Counted from the stretch's first letter, positions 23,429-32,316 are shown. The stretch is DNA of 64,000 nt from Nucisporomicrobium flavum (GCF_016464385.1 NZ_JADMLH010000002.1:467701-531700); one strand, 5' to 3'. A program made the numbers and translations. The notes: generated from the sequence alone by a model not told the origin.

Positions 23429-24055
23429 TTATTTCGTCCAGTCCGGCGTCGCACTGAGCCCCTCCGCAGGTGTGATGACGGCCCGTACGCGGCGGTCGTG
23501 GGGCTCCGAGGGCACGGTATCGAGCAGCTCGCCGTCGTGCAGCAGGGCGACGGTGAAAGCCGTGGGGTCCACGCGGGCGAGGGCGCGGTCGTAGGAGCCT
23601 CCGCCGCGGCCCATGCGTACGCCTTGCCGGTCGACTGCGAGGGCGGGGACGACCACGAAGTCGGCTCGTGAGATCGCCGGAGGGCCGAGGCGGGGTCCTG
23701 TGGGTTCGAGGAGTCCGCGTGGACCGCGGCTCAGGGAGGCGGGGCCCTCGTAGCGGACCCAGTCCAGATCACCGTCTGCCAGTAGCGCAGGAAGTAGGAG
23801 CAGGGAGGTCGATGGCAGTGCTTCGCGTAGAACCTCGGGTAGCTCCGGGCCGCCCGGCTCCGAGCCGATCGGGACATAGGCGGCGATAACCGTGGGTGAC
23901 TCCTGGCGGACGAGGGAAGTGAGCGCCTCGTGGACCGCGGTTGCTGCCGAGGCGAGGGCTTCCGGCGGTTTTGATCTACGTGCTGCGAGCAGGTGGTTGC
24001 GGAGGGCTACCTTCTCGGCTCTAGATCTTTGTGCATCACGGGTCAAATCGGCCAT
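23429..24055 (-). CDS. 5-formyltetrahydrofolate cyclo-ligase
   Basis: 208 aa. N-terminal RAEKVALRNHLLAARR basic helix; AAYVPIGSEPGGPEL near residue 64 binds formyl-folate; the nucleotide loop is RMGRGGGSYDRALARV near 150; VALLHDGELLDTVPSEPHDRRV near 175 closes the family signature. Converts 5-formyl-THF to 5,10-methenyl-THF with ATP. Start ATG 24055 has AAGGGGG 7 nt upstream; the longer reading to 24082 lacks a site. Divergent from the diguanylate cyclase gene. Confidence 0.93.
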   Translation of the reverse strand: MADLTRDAQRSRAEKVALRNHLLAARRSKPPEALASAATAVHEALTSLVRQESPTVIAAYVPIGSEPGGPELPEVLREALPSTSLLLLPALLADGDLDWVRYEGPASLSRGPRGLLEPTGPRLGPPAISRADFVVVPALAVDRQGVRMGRGGGSYDRALARVDPTAFTVALLHDGELLDTVPSEPHDRRVRAVITPAEGLSATPDWTK

Positions 24056-24137
24056 GCAACACCCCCTTTGGAAGACCGGCAAACGGTGCGCACTATGTCA
24101 GCATCGCTGGAAAAGAAGGCCACTTCCAGGAGGACGT

Positions 24138-26735
24138 GTGACTCTGCGTGGCCGACTCACTACTGCCTTCCTGGTGGTCGTGCTCGGCCCGGTTCTGCTC
24201 GGATCCTTCTTCATCGGGATGACCGTCGCCACGGTGAGCCGGGACCGGACGGTCGAGCGGCTCGATCATGCCGCAACGACCGTACGCACGGCGATGGGAG
24301 CCATGTGCCGGCAGCTTCAGGCTGTCGCGGACGCCGTGGCGGTGCTGCCGCCGGACGATCGGCAGGTTGCCGCCGAGCAGATGGTCACCCGGGGACTGGC
24401 CGCCGACGTACGAATCACGGGAGGCCCCGGTGCCCCCGGCGGCGAGAACCAGGGGCGCCCCACCGAGAGCGCAAGACCTCGACAGGCTGCGGCCGCCAAC
24501 GAGGTCCCGACAGGCGGCGTACCGGAAGCCGGCGGACACAGCCCCACCAGCGCAGAGAGGGTAGGCAGCGCAGCTGTTCTCGGGGGGATGGCCGGAATGG
24601 CGGCCCTTCCTGCCGAGGGCTATGAGGGCGAGCGGGACTGCGCGGCTGGGCAGGCGGCCGACGACGCCACGCCTATCACGGCCGTAGCCGCGTACGCCGT
24701 ACAGGGGGATGTCACTGTGGCCGCCACCGAGCGGGTTGACGGGGCCTTCATCTCTCGGCTCGGCGGTACGAGTGGCGCTGCCGTCAGCCTGCAAGCCTCC
24801 GCGCGGGGCCCGTACGCGAGGAAGGTCGAAGCTTCTCCCGGGCAGCCCCTGCCTCTGGTGGTCACTGTGCCCGGAAGCGAGCCGACCGTCCTCTACGCCG
24901 TGCTGCTCGTGGCGGTGGTGGCAGTCGCCGGGATCGCGATCGTGGCGGCGCGATGGCTCGCGCGGTCCACCACCCGGCCGCTCGCCGAGCTCGCGTGGGC
25001 AGCCGGGAAGGTGGCTGACGGGGAACTGGGCGTACGGGTGCCGGTCGGGCGGGACGATGAGATCGGGCAGCTGGCCGGGACGTTCAACCGGATGACGCGG
25101 GAGTTGCAGACGTACGTGCAGGCGCTGACCGCGAGCCGGGATCAGCTCCGCGGGCACCTGGCGATCCTGGGCGACACGCTGTCCAGCACGCACGATCTGC
25201 ACCGGATCCTCCAGGTCATCCTGCAGACCGCGCTGTCCGCGACCGGTGCCCGCGCGGGCGTCGTTCTGCTCATCGATCCCGAGGAGAACTGCCTCGTCGC
25301 GCGGTGCGCCGAGGGGCTGACCGGCCCGTGGGACGTGCCGACGGACGAGATCGGTTCTCTTCGCGTACGGCTGGGGCAGGGGATTCTCGGTGCCGTCGCC
25401 GCCGGTGGGGAAGCGCGGCGGGGGGTCTGCAGGCTCGGTGAGGGAGCCGCGGGTGAGCCGGTCTGCAAGACGTACGTGGCCGTGCCGATCTGCGCGCCTG
25501 CGACCGTGGGGGATCCGCTGGTGCCCGGCGAGCGGGAGTCGGCAGGGCAGCCCGCCACCCTCGGCGTGCTCGCCCTGTACGACCGCCTCGGCTCCGACGA
25601 GTTCGACGACGCCGACCTGCTCACCCTGCGGACGTTCGCGGGGCAGGCCGGGATCGCCGTGCAGAACGTACGGGTGCACGAGGAGGCGCAGCGGCTCTCG
25701 CTCACGGACCCGCTGACCGGGCTGTGGAACTACCGGTGCCTGCAGGAGTCGTTGCGCCGCGAGGTGGAACGGGCCAGCCGGTTCCGGCGGATGCTCACCG
25801 TGCTCGTGCTGGACCTCGACCACTTCAAAGAGGTCAACGACACGTACGGCCACGCGGCCGGCGACGCGGTGCTCAGCGAGTTCGCGCGACGGATCCGGCT
25901 CGGGCTGCGCGAGGTCGACGTGGCGTTCCGGCAGGGCGGTGAGGAGTTCGTCGTGCTGTTGCCGGAGACCGACGCGTACGGGGGGATCGTCGTGGCCGAG
26001 CGGCTCGGAGCGGCGGTGCGGCAGGTTCCCGTACCGGTCGACGGCCGGCGGTTGGATCCTTCGGGGTCGGCGGTCGTCGAGCGGATCTCGATCAGCGTCT
26101 CCATCGGCATCGCCGTGTACCCGGAGCACGGCGTGAATGCTCAGCAGGTGCTCGAGGCGGCAGACGATGCGCTGTACGCGGCGAAGAGTGCGGGGCGGGA
26201 CACGTACCGCCTGGCCGACAGGGTGCGGGTGATGAGTGGGCCGCGCAGGGTGAGTGGTGACGTTCAGGCTCGGGCTGGGGGCGCGGGCGGCGATGCGGGG
26301 ACGGCTCCGGTGTCCAGCGGCGGCGCTGCGGGATGGGCCGGGGGCGCGGACAATGGCGAGGTAGGCCCGGCCGGCGACGGAGGCCCGGGGGACGGCCTTG
26401 CGCAAAACGGCGCCGCCGGAGACGGCAGGGCCGTGGACGGCAGGGCCGTGGACGGCAGGGCCGTGGACGGCAGGGCCGGAGACGGTCGCGCAGGCGACGG
26501 CGGGTCCGGCGGTACGCAGCAGGGCACAGACAGCGATGCGGCGCATTCGATGCGCGTGTTGCCCGACGACATCGATGGTTCGCGGCGCCGAACACCCGGC
26601 GGCGGTGCGGGCCCGGGCGGTGTGACGGACGCGTCAGTTTCGGGGCGGGTTCGGGACGGGCAAATGGATCATCCGGGATCGGTGACGGGCGCGTCCGGCG
26701 GGCCACAGCCGCCGCGGCAGGGCCGTGGCCGATAG
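24138..26735 (+). CDS. Membrane diguanylate cyclase (HAMP-GAF-GGDEF)
   Basis: 865 aa. GTG 24138 follows AGGAGG by 4 nt. Layout: membrane helix 1 (about 10-30), an extracytoplasmic region of about 215 residues with a Pro/Ala/Gly-rich insert, helix 2 (LYAVLLVAVVAVAGIAIVAA, about 250-270), HAMP (270-322), GAF (350-515), GGDEF (520-690), and a 170-residue Gly/Asp/Ala tail containing four DGRA(V/G) repeats. Active-site GGEEF is at residues 600-604, with the inhibitory I-site RxxD (REVD) five residues before it, so it should make c-di-GMP from GTP under product inhibition. The exact number of membrane passes and the sensed signal are unknown. It sits between the cyclo-ligase and galU genes. Confidence 0.92.
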   Translation: MTLRGRLTTAFLVVVLGPVLLGSFFIGMTVATVSRDRTVERLDHAATTVRTAMGAMCRQLQAVADAVAVLPPDDRQVAAEQMVTRGLAADVRITGGPGAPGGENQGRPTESARPRQAAAANEVPTGGVPEAGGHSPTSAERVGSAAVLGGMAGMAALPAEGYEGERDCAAGQAADDATPITAVAAYAVQGDVTVAATERVDGAFISRLGGTSGAAVSLQASARGPYARKVEASPGQPLPLVVTVPGSEPTVLYAVLLVAVVAVAGIAIVAARWLARSTTRPLAELAWAAGKVADGELGVRVPVGRDDEIGQLAGTFNRMTRELQTYVQALTASRDQLRGHLAILGDTLSSTHDLHRILQVILQTALSATGARAGVVLLIDPEENCLVARCAEGLTGPWDVPTDEIGSLRVRLGQGILGAVAAGGEARRGVCRLGEGAAGEPVCKTYVAVPICAPATVGDPLVPGERESAGQPATLGVLALYDRLGSDEFDDADLLTLRTFAGQAGIAVQNVRVHEEAQRLSLTDPLTGLWNYRCLQESLRREVERASRFRRMLTVLVLDLDHFKEVNDTYGHAAGDAVLSEFARRIRLGLREVDVAFRQGGEEFVVLLPETDAYGGIVVAERLGAAVRQVPVPVDGRRLDPSGSAVVERISISVSIGIAVYPEHGVNAQQVLEAADDALYAAKSAGRDTYRLADRVRVMSGPRRVSGDVQARAGGAGGDAGTAPVSSGGAAGWAGGADNGEVGPAGDGGPGDGLAQNGAAGDGRAVDGRAVDGRAVDGRAGDGRAGDGGSGGTQQGTDSDAAHSMRVLPDDIDGSRRRTPGGGAGPGGVTDASVSGRVRDGQMDHPGSVTGASGGPQPPRQGRGR
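26421..26480. repeat. 15-bp tandem repeat in the cyclase tail, four copies
   Basis: gacggcagggccgtg at 26421, 26436 and 26451; the fourth (26466-26480) ends cgga. Encodes DGRAV repeats in a disordered tail, so copy-number change would not shift the frame. Confidence 0.85.
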
Positions 26736-26783
26736 TCTCGCGGCATGTCCGGGCAGAACTCAGCGAAGGTGCGGTGACCTCAG

Positions 26784-27710
26784 ATGTCCACGCAGGCGCA
26801 TGCGACCGGCCGTCGAGCCGTGAAGGCCGTCATTCCCGCGGCCGGGCTCGCCACCCGATTCCTGCCGGCCACCAAGGCTGTCCCGAAGGAGTTGTTGCCT
26901 GTCGTCGACCGTCCGGTCCTCCAGTACATCGTGGAGGAGGCCGCCGCCGCGGGCCTCACCGATGTGCTGCTCGTGACCGGCCGTGGCAAGACGTCGATGG
27001 TCGACCACTTCGACCGGCGGCCCGACGTCGAGGCGCGGCTCGAGGAGAAGGGCGACACGGAACGGCTCGCCGCCGTGCGGCGTACGAGCGACCTCGCCGA
27101 CATCTACACCTGCCGGCAGGGTGAGGCCCTCGGTCTCGGCCACGCCGTCGGTGTGGCCGCCTCGCACGTCGGCGACAACGCGTTCGCCGTTCTGCTCGGT
27201 GACGAGTTCGTCGACGAGGATCAGCCGCTGCTCCCGGCGATGCTGGACCTGCAGGCCGAGACGGGCGGCATCGTGCTTGCCTTCATCGAGGTCTCGCCCG
27301 AGGAGACGAACCGCTACGGCATCGCCTCCGTCGCTCCGGAGGAGGGCCGCGGCGAGGACATCGTCAAGGTCACCGGGCTGGTCGAGAAGCCCGCACCGGA
27401 GGAAGCGCCCAGCAACCTCGCCGTGGTCGGACGGTACGTGCTGCCGGCGGCGATCTTCGAGGCGATCGCGAACACCAAGCCGGGCAGCGGCGGGGAGATC
27501 CAGCTGACCGACGCCATGGCTCAGTTGCTCGCCGACGGCGTTCCGGTGCACGGCATCGTCTACCGCGGGCATCGCTACGACACCGGGATGCCGCTCGGTT
27601 ACCTGCAGACGGTCGTGCAGATCGCGGCCAAGCGCCCCGACCTGGGCGCCGACTTCCGGCAGTGGCTGAGCGAGTTCGTGGCCACGGAAGCCGGCGGTGC
27701 GAAGGGATGA
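26784..27710 (+). CDS. galU: UTP--glucose-1-phosphate uridylyltransferase
   Basis: 308 aa. Nucleotide-binding KAVIPAAGLATRFLPATKAVPKE with the GxxTRxLP motif, then ELLPVVDRPVLQYIVEEA, FAVLLGDEFVDED, GLVEKPAPEEAPSNLAVVGRY and GGEIQLTDAMAQLL. Makes UDP-glucose from UTP and glucose-1-phosphate for envelope polysaccharides. The stop overlaps the next start (ATGA 27707-27710). First gene of the galU-glp-rimJ operon, a linkage conserved across actinobacteria. Confidence 0.95.
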   Translation: MSTQAHATGRRAVKAVIPAAGLATRFLPATKAVPKELLPVVDRPVLQYIVEEAAAAGLTDVLLVTGRGKTSMVDHFDRRPDVEARLEEKGDTERLAAVRRTSDLADIYTCRQGEALGLGHAVGVAASHVGDNAFAVLLGDEFVDEDQPLLPAMLDLQAETGGIVLAFIEVSPEETNRYGIASVAPEEGRGEDIVKVTGLVEKPAPEEAPSNLAVVGRYVLPAAIFEAIANTKPGSGGEIQLTDAMAQLLADGVPVHGIVYRGHRYDTGMPLGYLQTVVQIAAKRPDLGADFRQWLSEFVATEAGGAKG

Positions 27711-29017
27711 CGGCCACGGCCGATGCCGAGGCGGCCGCCAACGAGCTGATGCCTCTCGCCGAATACCTGGGCAGCGTGCTGCGCAGGTTGCGGGCGCTGC
27801 CTCCGCTCGACCTCGACCTCACCCAGGCGCACGGCAACGTCCTCGCCAACGACGTGCTGGCCCCGCACCCGTACCCGGCCTTCGACCAGGCCGCGATCGA
27901 CGGGTACGCGGCCCGCTGGGAGGACCTCGCCGCCGCCGGGCGGATCGGCTCGCACCCGTCGTTCGGGGCGTTCGAGGGCGGGCTGCGACCCGTACGCCTC
28001 AACGTCGTCGGTGATCTGGGCGCGGCCAGCTGGCGACCCGTCCGGCTGACCCCGGGGACCTGCTTCTCCGTGGCGGCCGGCGCGCCGCTGCCGATCGGCG
28101 CCGATGTCGTCGTACCCGTGCACTGGACCGACCAGGGCATGGCGGCGGTCGAGATCATGCATGCGCCGAAGCGTGGCTCCGGGGTCCGGCGGGCGGGCGA
28201 CGAACTGCCCGTCGGCCGGGTCCTGGCCGCCGCCGGCTCGTACGTGACGCCCGCCATGGTCGCGGTGTTCGCCGCGTCCGGCATCGGGCACGTCGTGGTC
28301 CGGCCCAGCCCTCGCGTCGTCGTGGTGGCCACCGGCGACGAACTGGTCGACGTGGGGCGGCCCAGCCAGCCCGGACAGGTTGTGGACGCGAACTCGCACG
28401 CGCTCACCGCCGCGGCCGTGGAGGCGGGCGCGCTCGCGTACCGGATCGGCATCTGCGACGACGACCCGGAAGGCTTGCGGGGGTTGCTCGAGGACCAGAC
28501 GCTGCGGGCCGACCTGATCATCACCACCGGGGGCACGGGTACGGGACCAGGCGACATGCTGCGCCGCGTTCTGTCCCGGCGTGACCCGGGACGGGGAGCG
28601 GTCGAGTTCACCGACGTCGCACTCTGCCCCGGCGCGGCGCTCGGCTTCGGCACGGTCGGCGGCGAGGAAGTGCCGGTCGTCTGCCTGCCCGGGGAGCCCG
28701 GCGCCGCCCTCATCGGCTTCGAGGTGCTCGCCCGGCCGGTGATCCAACTGCTCGCCGGCGCCGAACCGGTCTTCCGGCCCAGCGTCAAGGCCCACCTTCT
28801 GGAGACTGTGTCGTCGCCGGGCGGGCTACGCGAGTTCCGGCCTGCGCATGTAGCGGAACGGCGCGGCGGCGGCTACACCGTGCAGCCGCTCGCCGGTGGG
28901 CCGTACACTCTGTCGGGCCTCGCCGAAGCCAACGGTCTGCTGGTGCTCGGCGAGCGGGTCACCGCGGCGGCTGCCGGGTCGACCGTCGACGTGTTGCTGC
29001 TCGACCGGAGGCGATGA
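27707..29017 (+). CDS. glp: MoeA/gephyrin-like protein (Glp)
   Basis: 436 aa with the MoeA domain set: N-terminal YLGSVLRRLRALPPLDLDL, FDQAAIDGYA (family FDNSAMDGYA), VATGDELVD near 215, QVVDANSHAL, TTGGTGTGPGDMLRRVL near 285, VCLPGEPGAALIGFEVL and a C-terminal domain IV. Classical role is molybdate insertion into molybdopterin. In Corynebacterium the copy beside galU, rimJ and a membrane gene is Glp, a divisome protein that binds FtsZ and its membrane receptor GlpR/SepX. That gene order is exactly what is seen here, so the divisome role is the better call. ATGA overlaps on both sides indicate translational coupling. Confidence 0.85.
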   Translation: MTATADAEAAANELMPLAEYLGSVLRRLRALPPLDLDLTQAHGNVLANDVLAPHPYPAFDQAAIDGYAARWEDLAAAGRIGSHPSFGAFEGGLRPVRLNVVGDLGAASWRPVRLTPGTCFSVAAGAPLPIGADVVVPVHWTDQGMAAVEIMHAPKRGSGVRRAGDELPVGRVLAAAGSYVTPAMVAVFAASGIGHVVVRPSPRVVVVATGDELVDVGRPSQPGQVVDANSHALTAAAVEAGALAYRIGICDDDPEGLRGLLEDQTLRADLIITTGGTGTGPGDMLRRVLSRRDPGRGAVEFTDVALCPGAALGFGTVGGEEVPVVCLPGEPGAALIGFEVLARPVIQLLAGAEPVFRPSVKAHLLETVSSPGGLREFRPAHVAERRGGGYTVQPLAGGPYTLSGLAEANGLLVLGERVTAAAAGSTVDVLLLDRRR

Positions 29018-29658
29018 TGCTGGGGTCCACGCCCGGATGGCCTGCCGTCCTGGCGGACGGACCCGTGCTCCTGCGGCCCTACCGGCGCAGCGACGCCCGC
29101 GCCTGGTCCGAGGTCCGCATCGCCAACCAGGCCTGGCTCAGCCCCTGGGAATCGGCGCCGCCCGGGCCGTGGGCCGAGATGAACTCCCCGCGCGCCTACA
29201 TGTACGTGTACCGCGACATGAAACGGGCCGCGCGGCGCGGCGACAGCATGCCGTTCGCCGTCTGCCTGCGGCAGGACGCCGGCGAGGAACAGCTGGTCGG
29301 GCACATCAACCTGGGCAGCATCGTGCGGCGGGCGTTCAGTTCCGCGTACGTGGGCTACTGGGTCGATTCCCGCGTCGCCGGCCGCGGCGTGATCCCGACG
29401 GCCCTGGCGCTCGCGGTCGACCACGCGTTCGGGGCGGGCGGCCTGCACCGCGTCGAGATCAACATCCGGCCGGAGAACGGGCCGAGCCGGCGGGTTGTGG
29501 AGAAGCTGGGGTTCCGCGAGGAGGCGTACCACCCGCGGTACATGCACATCGACGGCGCGTGGCGCGACCACCTCGGGTATGCGATGACCAGCGAAGAGGT
29601 GGCCGCCGAGGGCGGGCTCGTCGCACGGTGGCGGCGACTGCGCGCGGCGGCGCAGTAA
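29014..29658 (+). CDS. rimJ: GNAT N-acetyltransferase, RimJ/RimL type
   Basis: 214 aa. ADGPVLLRPYRRSDARAWSE is the RimJ/L opening, then AYVGYWVDSRVAGRGVIPTA with the acetyl-CoA loop (R/Q-x-x-G-x-G/A form), HRVEINIRPENGPSRRVVEKLGF and HIDGAWRDHLGYAMT. The family acetylates N-termini of ribosomal or other proteins. Overlaps the glp stop by 4 nt. Placed between glp and the sepX-like gene, as in other actinobacteria. Whether it modifies the division proteins is unknown. Confidence 0.9.
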   Translation: MMLGSTPGWPAVLADGPVLLRPYRRSDARAWSEVRIANQAWLSPWESAPPGPWAEMNSPRAYMYVYRDMKRAARRGDSMPFAVCLRQDAGEEQLVGHINLGSIVRRAFSSAYVGYWVDSRVAGRGVIPTALALAVDHAFGAGGLHRVEINIRPENGPSRRVVEKLGFREEAYHPRYMHIDGAWRDHLGYAMTSEEVAAEGGLVARWRRLRAAAQ

Positions 29659-30023
29659 CCCGACCGGGGTCCAAGCCGGGCCGCGGGGGTCCAAGCCGGG
29701 CCGCGGGGGTCCAAGCCCGGCCGCGGGGGTCCAAGCCGGGCAAGCCGGGCCGCGGGCCGGTCGGTCCGTCTGATCGGTCGCTTGGCCGCGGTGCTGACCG
29801 TGTCCGGGGGCCTGCGGGGAGGGGTTCGGGGCGTGCCCGCGGGGGTGGGAGTGAGCAGGGCCGATCCGGTCCTGCGCCGACGAATTGATCATCAGGACGT
29901 TACGGGACCGGCGCGCCGCGTCGGTATCCGCAGCTCTCGCCCGTAATCTCGGGGAGATTGCGACTTTTTCGTGACCGGGCGGCGACCGCCCGGCACGGTT
30001 CGAGGCTGACGGGAGGGGTGAGG
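29659..30023. other. 365-bp gap with minisatellite, upstream of sepX-like gene
   Basis: Contains the 20-bp array at 29661-29740 and then unassigned GC-rich DNA. The last 80 bases are less GC-rich and end in a GGGAGGGG ribosome site. The sepX-like promoter should lie here. Confidence 0.5.
29661..29740. repeat. 20-bp tandem repeat, four copies
   Basis: ccgcgggggtccaagccggg at 29681, 29701 (one change) and 29721; 29661-29680 is a diverged first copy. It starts three bases after the rimJ stop codon. Confidence 0.9.
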
Positions 30024-30851
30024 GTGCCGACCTCGGTGCTCCTCGCCGTCCTCGCCGCGGCCGGGTTGCTCGCCCTCGCGCCGGCGCTCGTCCGCCGGTA
30101 CGACGCGACCGAGCGCCTGGCCGCGGAGCGGGCGTCGTCGACGGCTCGGGTGCTGCAGCGCCGCCGTCGGCGCCGTACTGTGCCCGGACGCCGACCGGTC
30201 AACCCTGGCCGCCAGTACATGGTTACGTCGCGGACCCTAACGGGTGAAGCTGCGCCGGTGGCGGCCACCCCCGCCGGCTCCGGGCGCGATCCGGTCGCCC
30301 CGGTCTCCGGCGCGCCCGTCTCCGCGCCCCCCGCCCGGCGGCTGCGGGTGGTCAGCTCGCGCCGGCCCGCGCGGCGGCGTCCACCCGTACGCCGCCAGAC
30401 GCCGGCCGTTGTCCGCCGGCGTCGCGTGTTCGCCGCGTTGCTGCTGCTCAACCTCATCGAGCTGGTGGGTGTGCTCGCCGTCGGTCCCGGGTTCTGGATC
30501 AGCTTCGCGGTCACCGCCGCGCTGCTCGGCGCGTACCTGGTGCACCTGCGCAACCGCGCGATCGCGGACCGCCGCCGCCGGCGCATCGAGGCACGGGAGG
30601 CGGCGTGGCTCGCTGCGCGGCAGGCTGAGGTACGCCGGGAACAGGCCCGCCGCGCGGCGGCACGCCGGGAAGCGCAACGCCGGCTGGCCGCGCAGAAGGA
30701 AGCCGTACGCCGGACTGCCTTGGGTCTGGACCGCGACCCGTCCGACCTGCCGGCCGCGGTCAACGGCGCTTCGGTGTCCTACCGGCGTACGGGAGGACTC
30801 CGTGGCCGGGCCTACGAAGCCGGCGGCCGAGGCAGCTCCTACCCGGCCTGA
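30024..30851 (+). CDS. sepX: SepX/GlpR-like membrane division protein
   Basis: 275 aa. GTG 30024 has GGGAGGGG at 30011-30018. Helix 1 SVLLAVLAAAGLLALAPALV (3-22), a cytoplasmic region with the basic VLQRRRRRRTVPGRRPVNP segment, Pro-rich linker, then two closely spaced helices FAALLLLNLIELVGVLAVG and WISFAVTAALLGAYLVHL (about 137-175), followed by a long Arg/Ala/Glu helix, probably coiled coil, to about 240. This topology and the position after galU-glp-rimJ match Streptomyces SepX / corynebacterial GlpR, which stabilise FtsZ rings by binding Glp. Assignment rests on context and layout, not on a strong motif. Confidence 0.78.
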   Translation: MPTSVLLAVLAAAGLLALAPALVRRYDATERLAAERASSTARVLQRRRRRRTVPGRRPVNPGRQYMVTSRTLTGEAAPVAATPAGSGRDPVAPVSGAPVSAPPARRLRVVSSRRPARRRPPVRRQTPAVVRRRRVFAALLLLNLIELVGVLAVGPGFWISFAVTAALLGAYLVHLRNRAIADRRRRRIEAREAAWLAARQAEVRREQARRAAARREAQRRLAAQKEAVRRTALGLDRDPSDLPAAVNGASVSYRRTGGLRGRAYEAGGRGSSYPA

Positions 30852-30933
30852 GATCTTCCCGGCGCGACACGGGAGGGCGATTCGCGGGGCCGGCCGGAGA
30901 CCTGTTAGCCTTGCTGCGGTCCTACGGGACCGG

Positions 30934-31007
30934 GGGGCTGTGGCGCAGTCTGGTAGCGCACCTCGTTCGCATCGAGGGGGTCTGGGGTTCAAATCCCCAC
31001 AGCTCCA
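30934..31007 (+). tRNA. tRNA-Ala (anticodon CGC)
   Basis: 74 nt. Acceptor GGGGCTG pairs with CAGCTCC, including the G3:U70 pair that identifies alanine tRNA. D arm ggcgcagtctggtagcgc; anticodon stem CCTCG/CGAGG with loop TTCGCAT (anticodon CGC, 30968-30970); T arm with GGTTCAAATCC; discriminator A. CCA is not encoded. Reads GCG, a frequent codon in this genome. Confidence 0.96.
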
Positions 31008-31019
31008 CCCCGAGAGTTC

Positions 31020-31047
31020 AGGCCATCTCCGTCAGCGGAGGTGGCCT
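31020..31047. terminator. Terminator hairpin after tRNA-Ala
   Basis: aggccatctccg (31020-31031) pairs with cggaggtggcct (31036-31047) with one U-G wobble and a 4-nt loop; tctccgtct follows. It lies 12 nt after the tRNA and 25 nt before the stop of the convergent receiver gene, so it may serve both. Confidence 0.7.
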
Positions 31048-31072
31048 TCTCCGTCTGGTGCCTCCGGGCCGG

Positions 31073-31462
31073 TCAGGAGCCGGTCAGCTTGCGGCGGGCG
31101 ATCAGGCCCTCCAGTTCCGCCACCAGGCGGCGCGGGGAGAGGGGCTTCGGGAGGTAGCCGTCGGCGCCCGAGTGCAGGCCCGCGTTGATGTCGTGGAGAT
31201 GGCTGTTGGCCGAGACCATCAGGACCGCGGCGTTGCGGGATTCCGGGTCCTGGCGGACGAGCTGGCAGAGCTCCATGCCGTTGAGGGCCGGCATGCGCAC
31301 GTCGGTGACGATGCCGATCGGGTGGGCGACCCGGATGATGCGCGCCGCGGTGCTGCCGTCCTTGGCACCGACCGTGGTGTAGCCCGCACGCTCCAGCGTG
31401 TACGTGATCATGTCGCGCAGGTCCGGGTCGTCCTCGGCCACGAGGATCAGGTTCTCGTTCAT
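31073..31462 (-). CDS. Stand-alone response regulator receiver protein
   Basis: 129 aa, a receiver domain only. Acidic pair in VAEDDPDLRD (about 9-10), phosphoacceptor Asp in GIVTDVRMP (about 53), Thr/Ser switch in VLMVSANS and Lys in GYLPKPLS (about 105). No output domain, so it probably relays phosphate or regulates by interaction. No histidine kinase adjoins it; the closest kinase-like gene, at 33749, looks catalytically dead. ATG 31462 is the first Met before the fold. Confidence 0.9.
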   Translation of the reverse strand: MNENLILVAEDDPDLRDMITYTLERAGYTTVGAKDGSTAARIIRVAHPIGIVTDVRMPALNGMELCQLVRQDPESRNAAVLMVSANSHLHDINAGLHSGADGYLPKPLSPRRLVAELEGLIARRKLTGS

Positions 31463-31569
31463 GGCCCCGCACATCGGCGGGGTGGCGCGATCCCGCAGCG
31501 GGACCCGGGTTGCATCCGAGGAGCGGATCTTCCGAGCGCCCCAGCGGCGGCTCGGTGATGCGCCCCGCG

Positions 31570-31671
31570 GCTGCTCGACGGCCGTCCCGATGGCGGCCTC
31601 GCCGCTGCTCGACGGCCGTCCCGATGGCGGCCTCGCCGCTGCTCGGCCGCCGTCGCGATGGCGGCCTCGCG
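31570..31671. repeat. 34-bp tandem repeat, three copies
   Basis: Units start at 31570, 31604 and 31638. Each begins gctgctcg and contains gatggcggcctcgc; the first two are identical and the third is diverged. Confidence 0.88.
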
Positions 31672-31792
31672 GCCGCTCGGCGGAGGCCCGGGGAGGCGGC
31701 AGGGCGTGACGCTCCGGACGGAGATGATCATTGCGACATATCGATACAGCCAAGAGCCTGCGCGGCACGGTGCGCCGGGGCATGCCGCCGGG

Positions 31793-31798
31793 CAGACT
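31793..31798 (+). promoter_or_regulatory. Putative -10 box (CAGACT) of the VOC gene
   Basis: CAGACT, 6 nt, ATG at 31805. Same geometry as the other leaderless genes. Confidence 0.3.
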
Positions 31799-31804
31799 GC
31801 ACGG

Positions 31805-32194
31805 ATGCTGGGACGAAACTCATCGCACATGTGGGGCGTGGTGCTCGAGACTCCCGATCCGCTCGCCCTGGCGGAGTTCTACTCGGCGCTGATGGACTGG
31901 AAGATCGTCAAGGAGGGGCCGGACTTCGTGGCCCTGGCGCCGCTCGGCGACCACGTCGAGTATCTGGCCTTCCAGCGCTCACCCGACTACGAGCAGCCCA
32001 CCTGGCCGAACAAATCCCACAAGCAGCAGATGATGATGCACCTCGACATCGAGGTGCCCGATCTGGAGAAGGCCGTCCGGTTCGCCACCGAGGCCGGTGC
32101 CACGGAAGCGGACCATCAACCGCAGGACACCGTACGGGTCATGCTCGATCCGGACGGTCACCCGTTCTGTCTGTACGTGGACACCAGCGGGTAG
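31805..32194 (+). CDS. VOC/glyoxalase superfamily protein
   Basis: 129 aa. Two beta-alpha-beta-beta-beta modules: GVVLETPDPLALAEFYSALM (8-30) and MHLDIEVPDLEKAVRFATEAGA, ending MLDPDGHPFCLYVD. HLD in the second module and the C-terminal Cys/His are possible metal ligands, while a Glu at the usual last position is absent. Small stand-alone VOC proteins include lyases, dioxygenases and resistance proteins; nothing decides between them. The start may be ATG 31805 (leaderless) or the internal Met at 31850. Confidence 0.83.
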   Translation: MLGRNSSHMWGVVLETPDPLALAEFYSALMDWKIVKEGPDFVALAPLGDHVEYLAFQRSPDYEQPTWPNKSHKQQMMMHLDIEVPDLEKAVRFATEAGATEADHQPQDTVRVMLDPDGHPFCLYVDTSG

Positions 32195-32316
32195 CGTCCC
32201 GCCGCGGCCTCAAATGCATCATGCTTACGGCGTACCGTCAATGTCTTGATGTTGACGTTGTAGGGCTTTTGACCGATCGATTGACCGGCCCCCGCCCCGC
32301 CGGATCACATGACGGC

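Larger units (their letters stand above)
31463..31804. other. 342-bp gap with minisatellite
   Basis: Divergent region between the receiver gene and a VOC gene. Contains the 34-bp array at 31570-31671. Long open frames across it are produced by the repeat and by absence of stop codons in high-GC DNA. Confidence 0.5.

Noticed and set aside
31463..31804. N-terminal extensions of the receiver and VOC genes across the gap
   Set aside because: The frames are open only because of the 34-bp array and high GC. Extensions have no domain and lack start signals.
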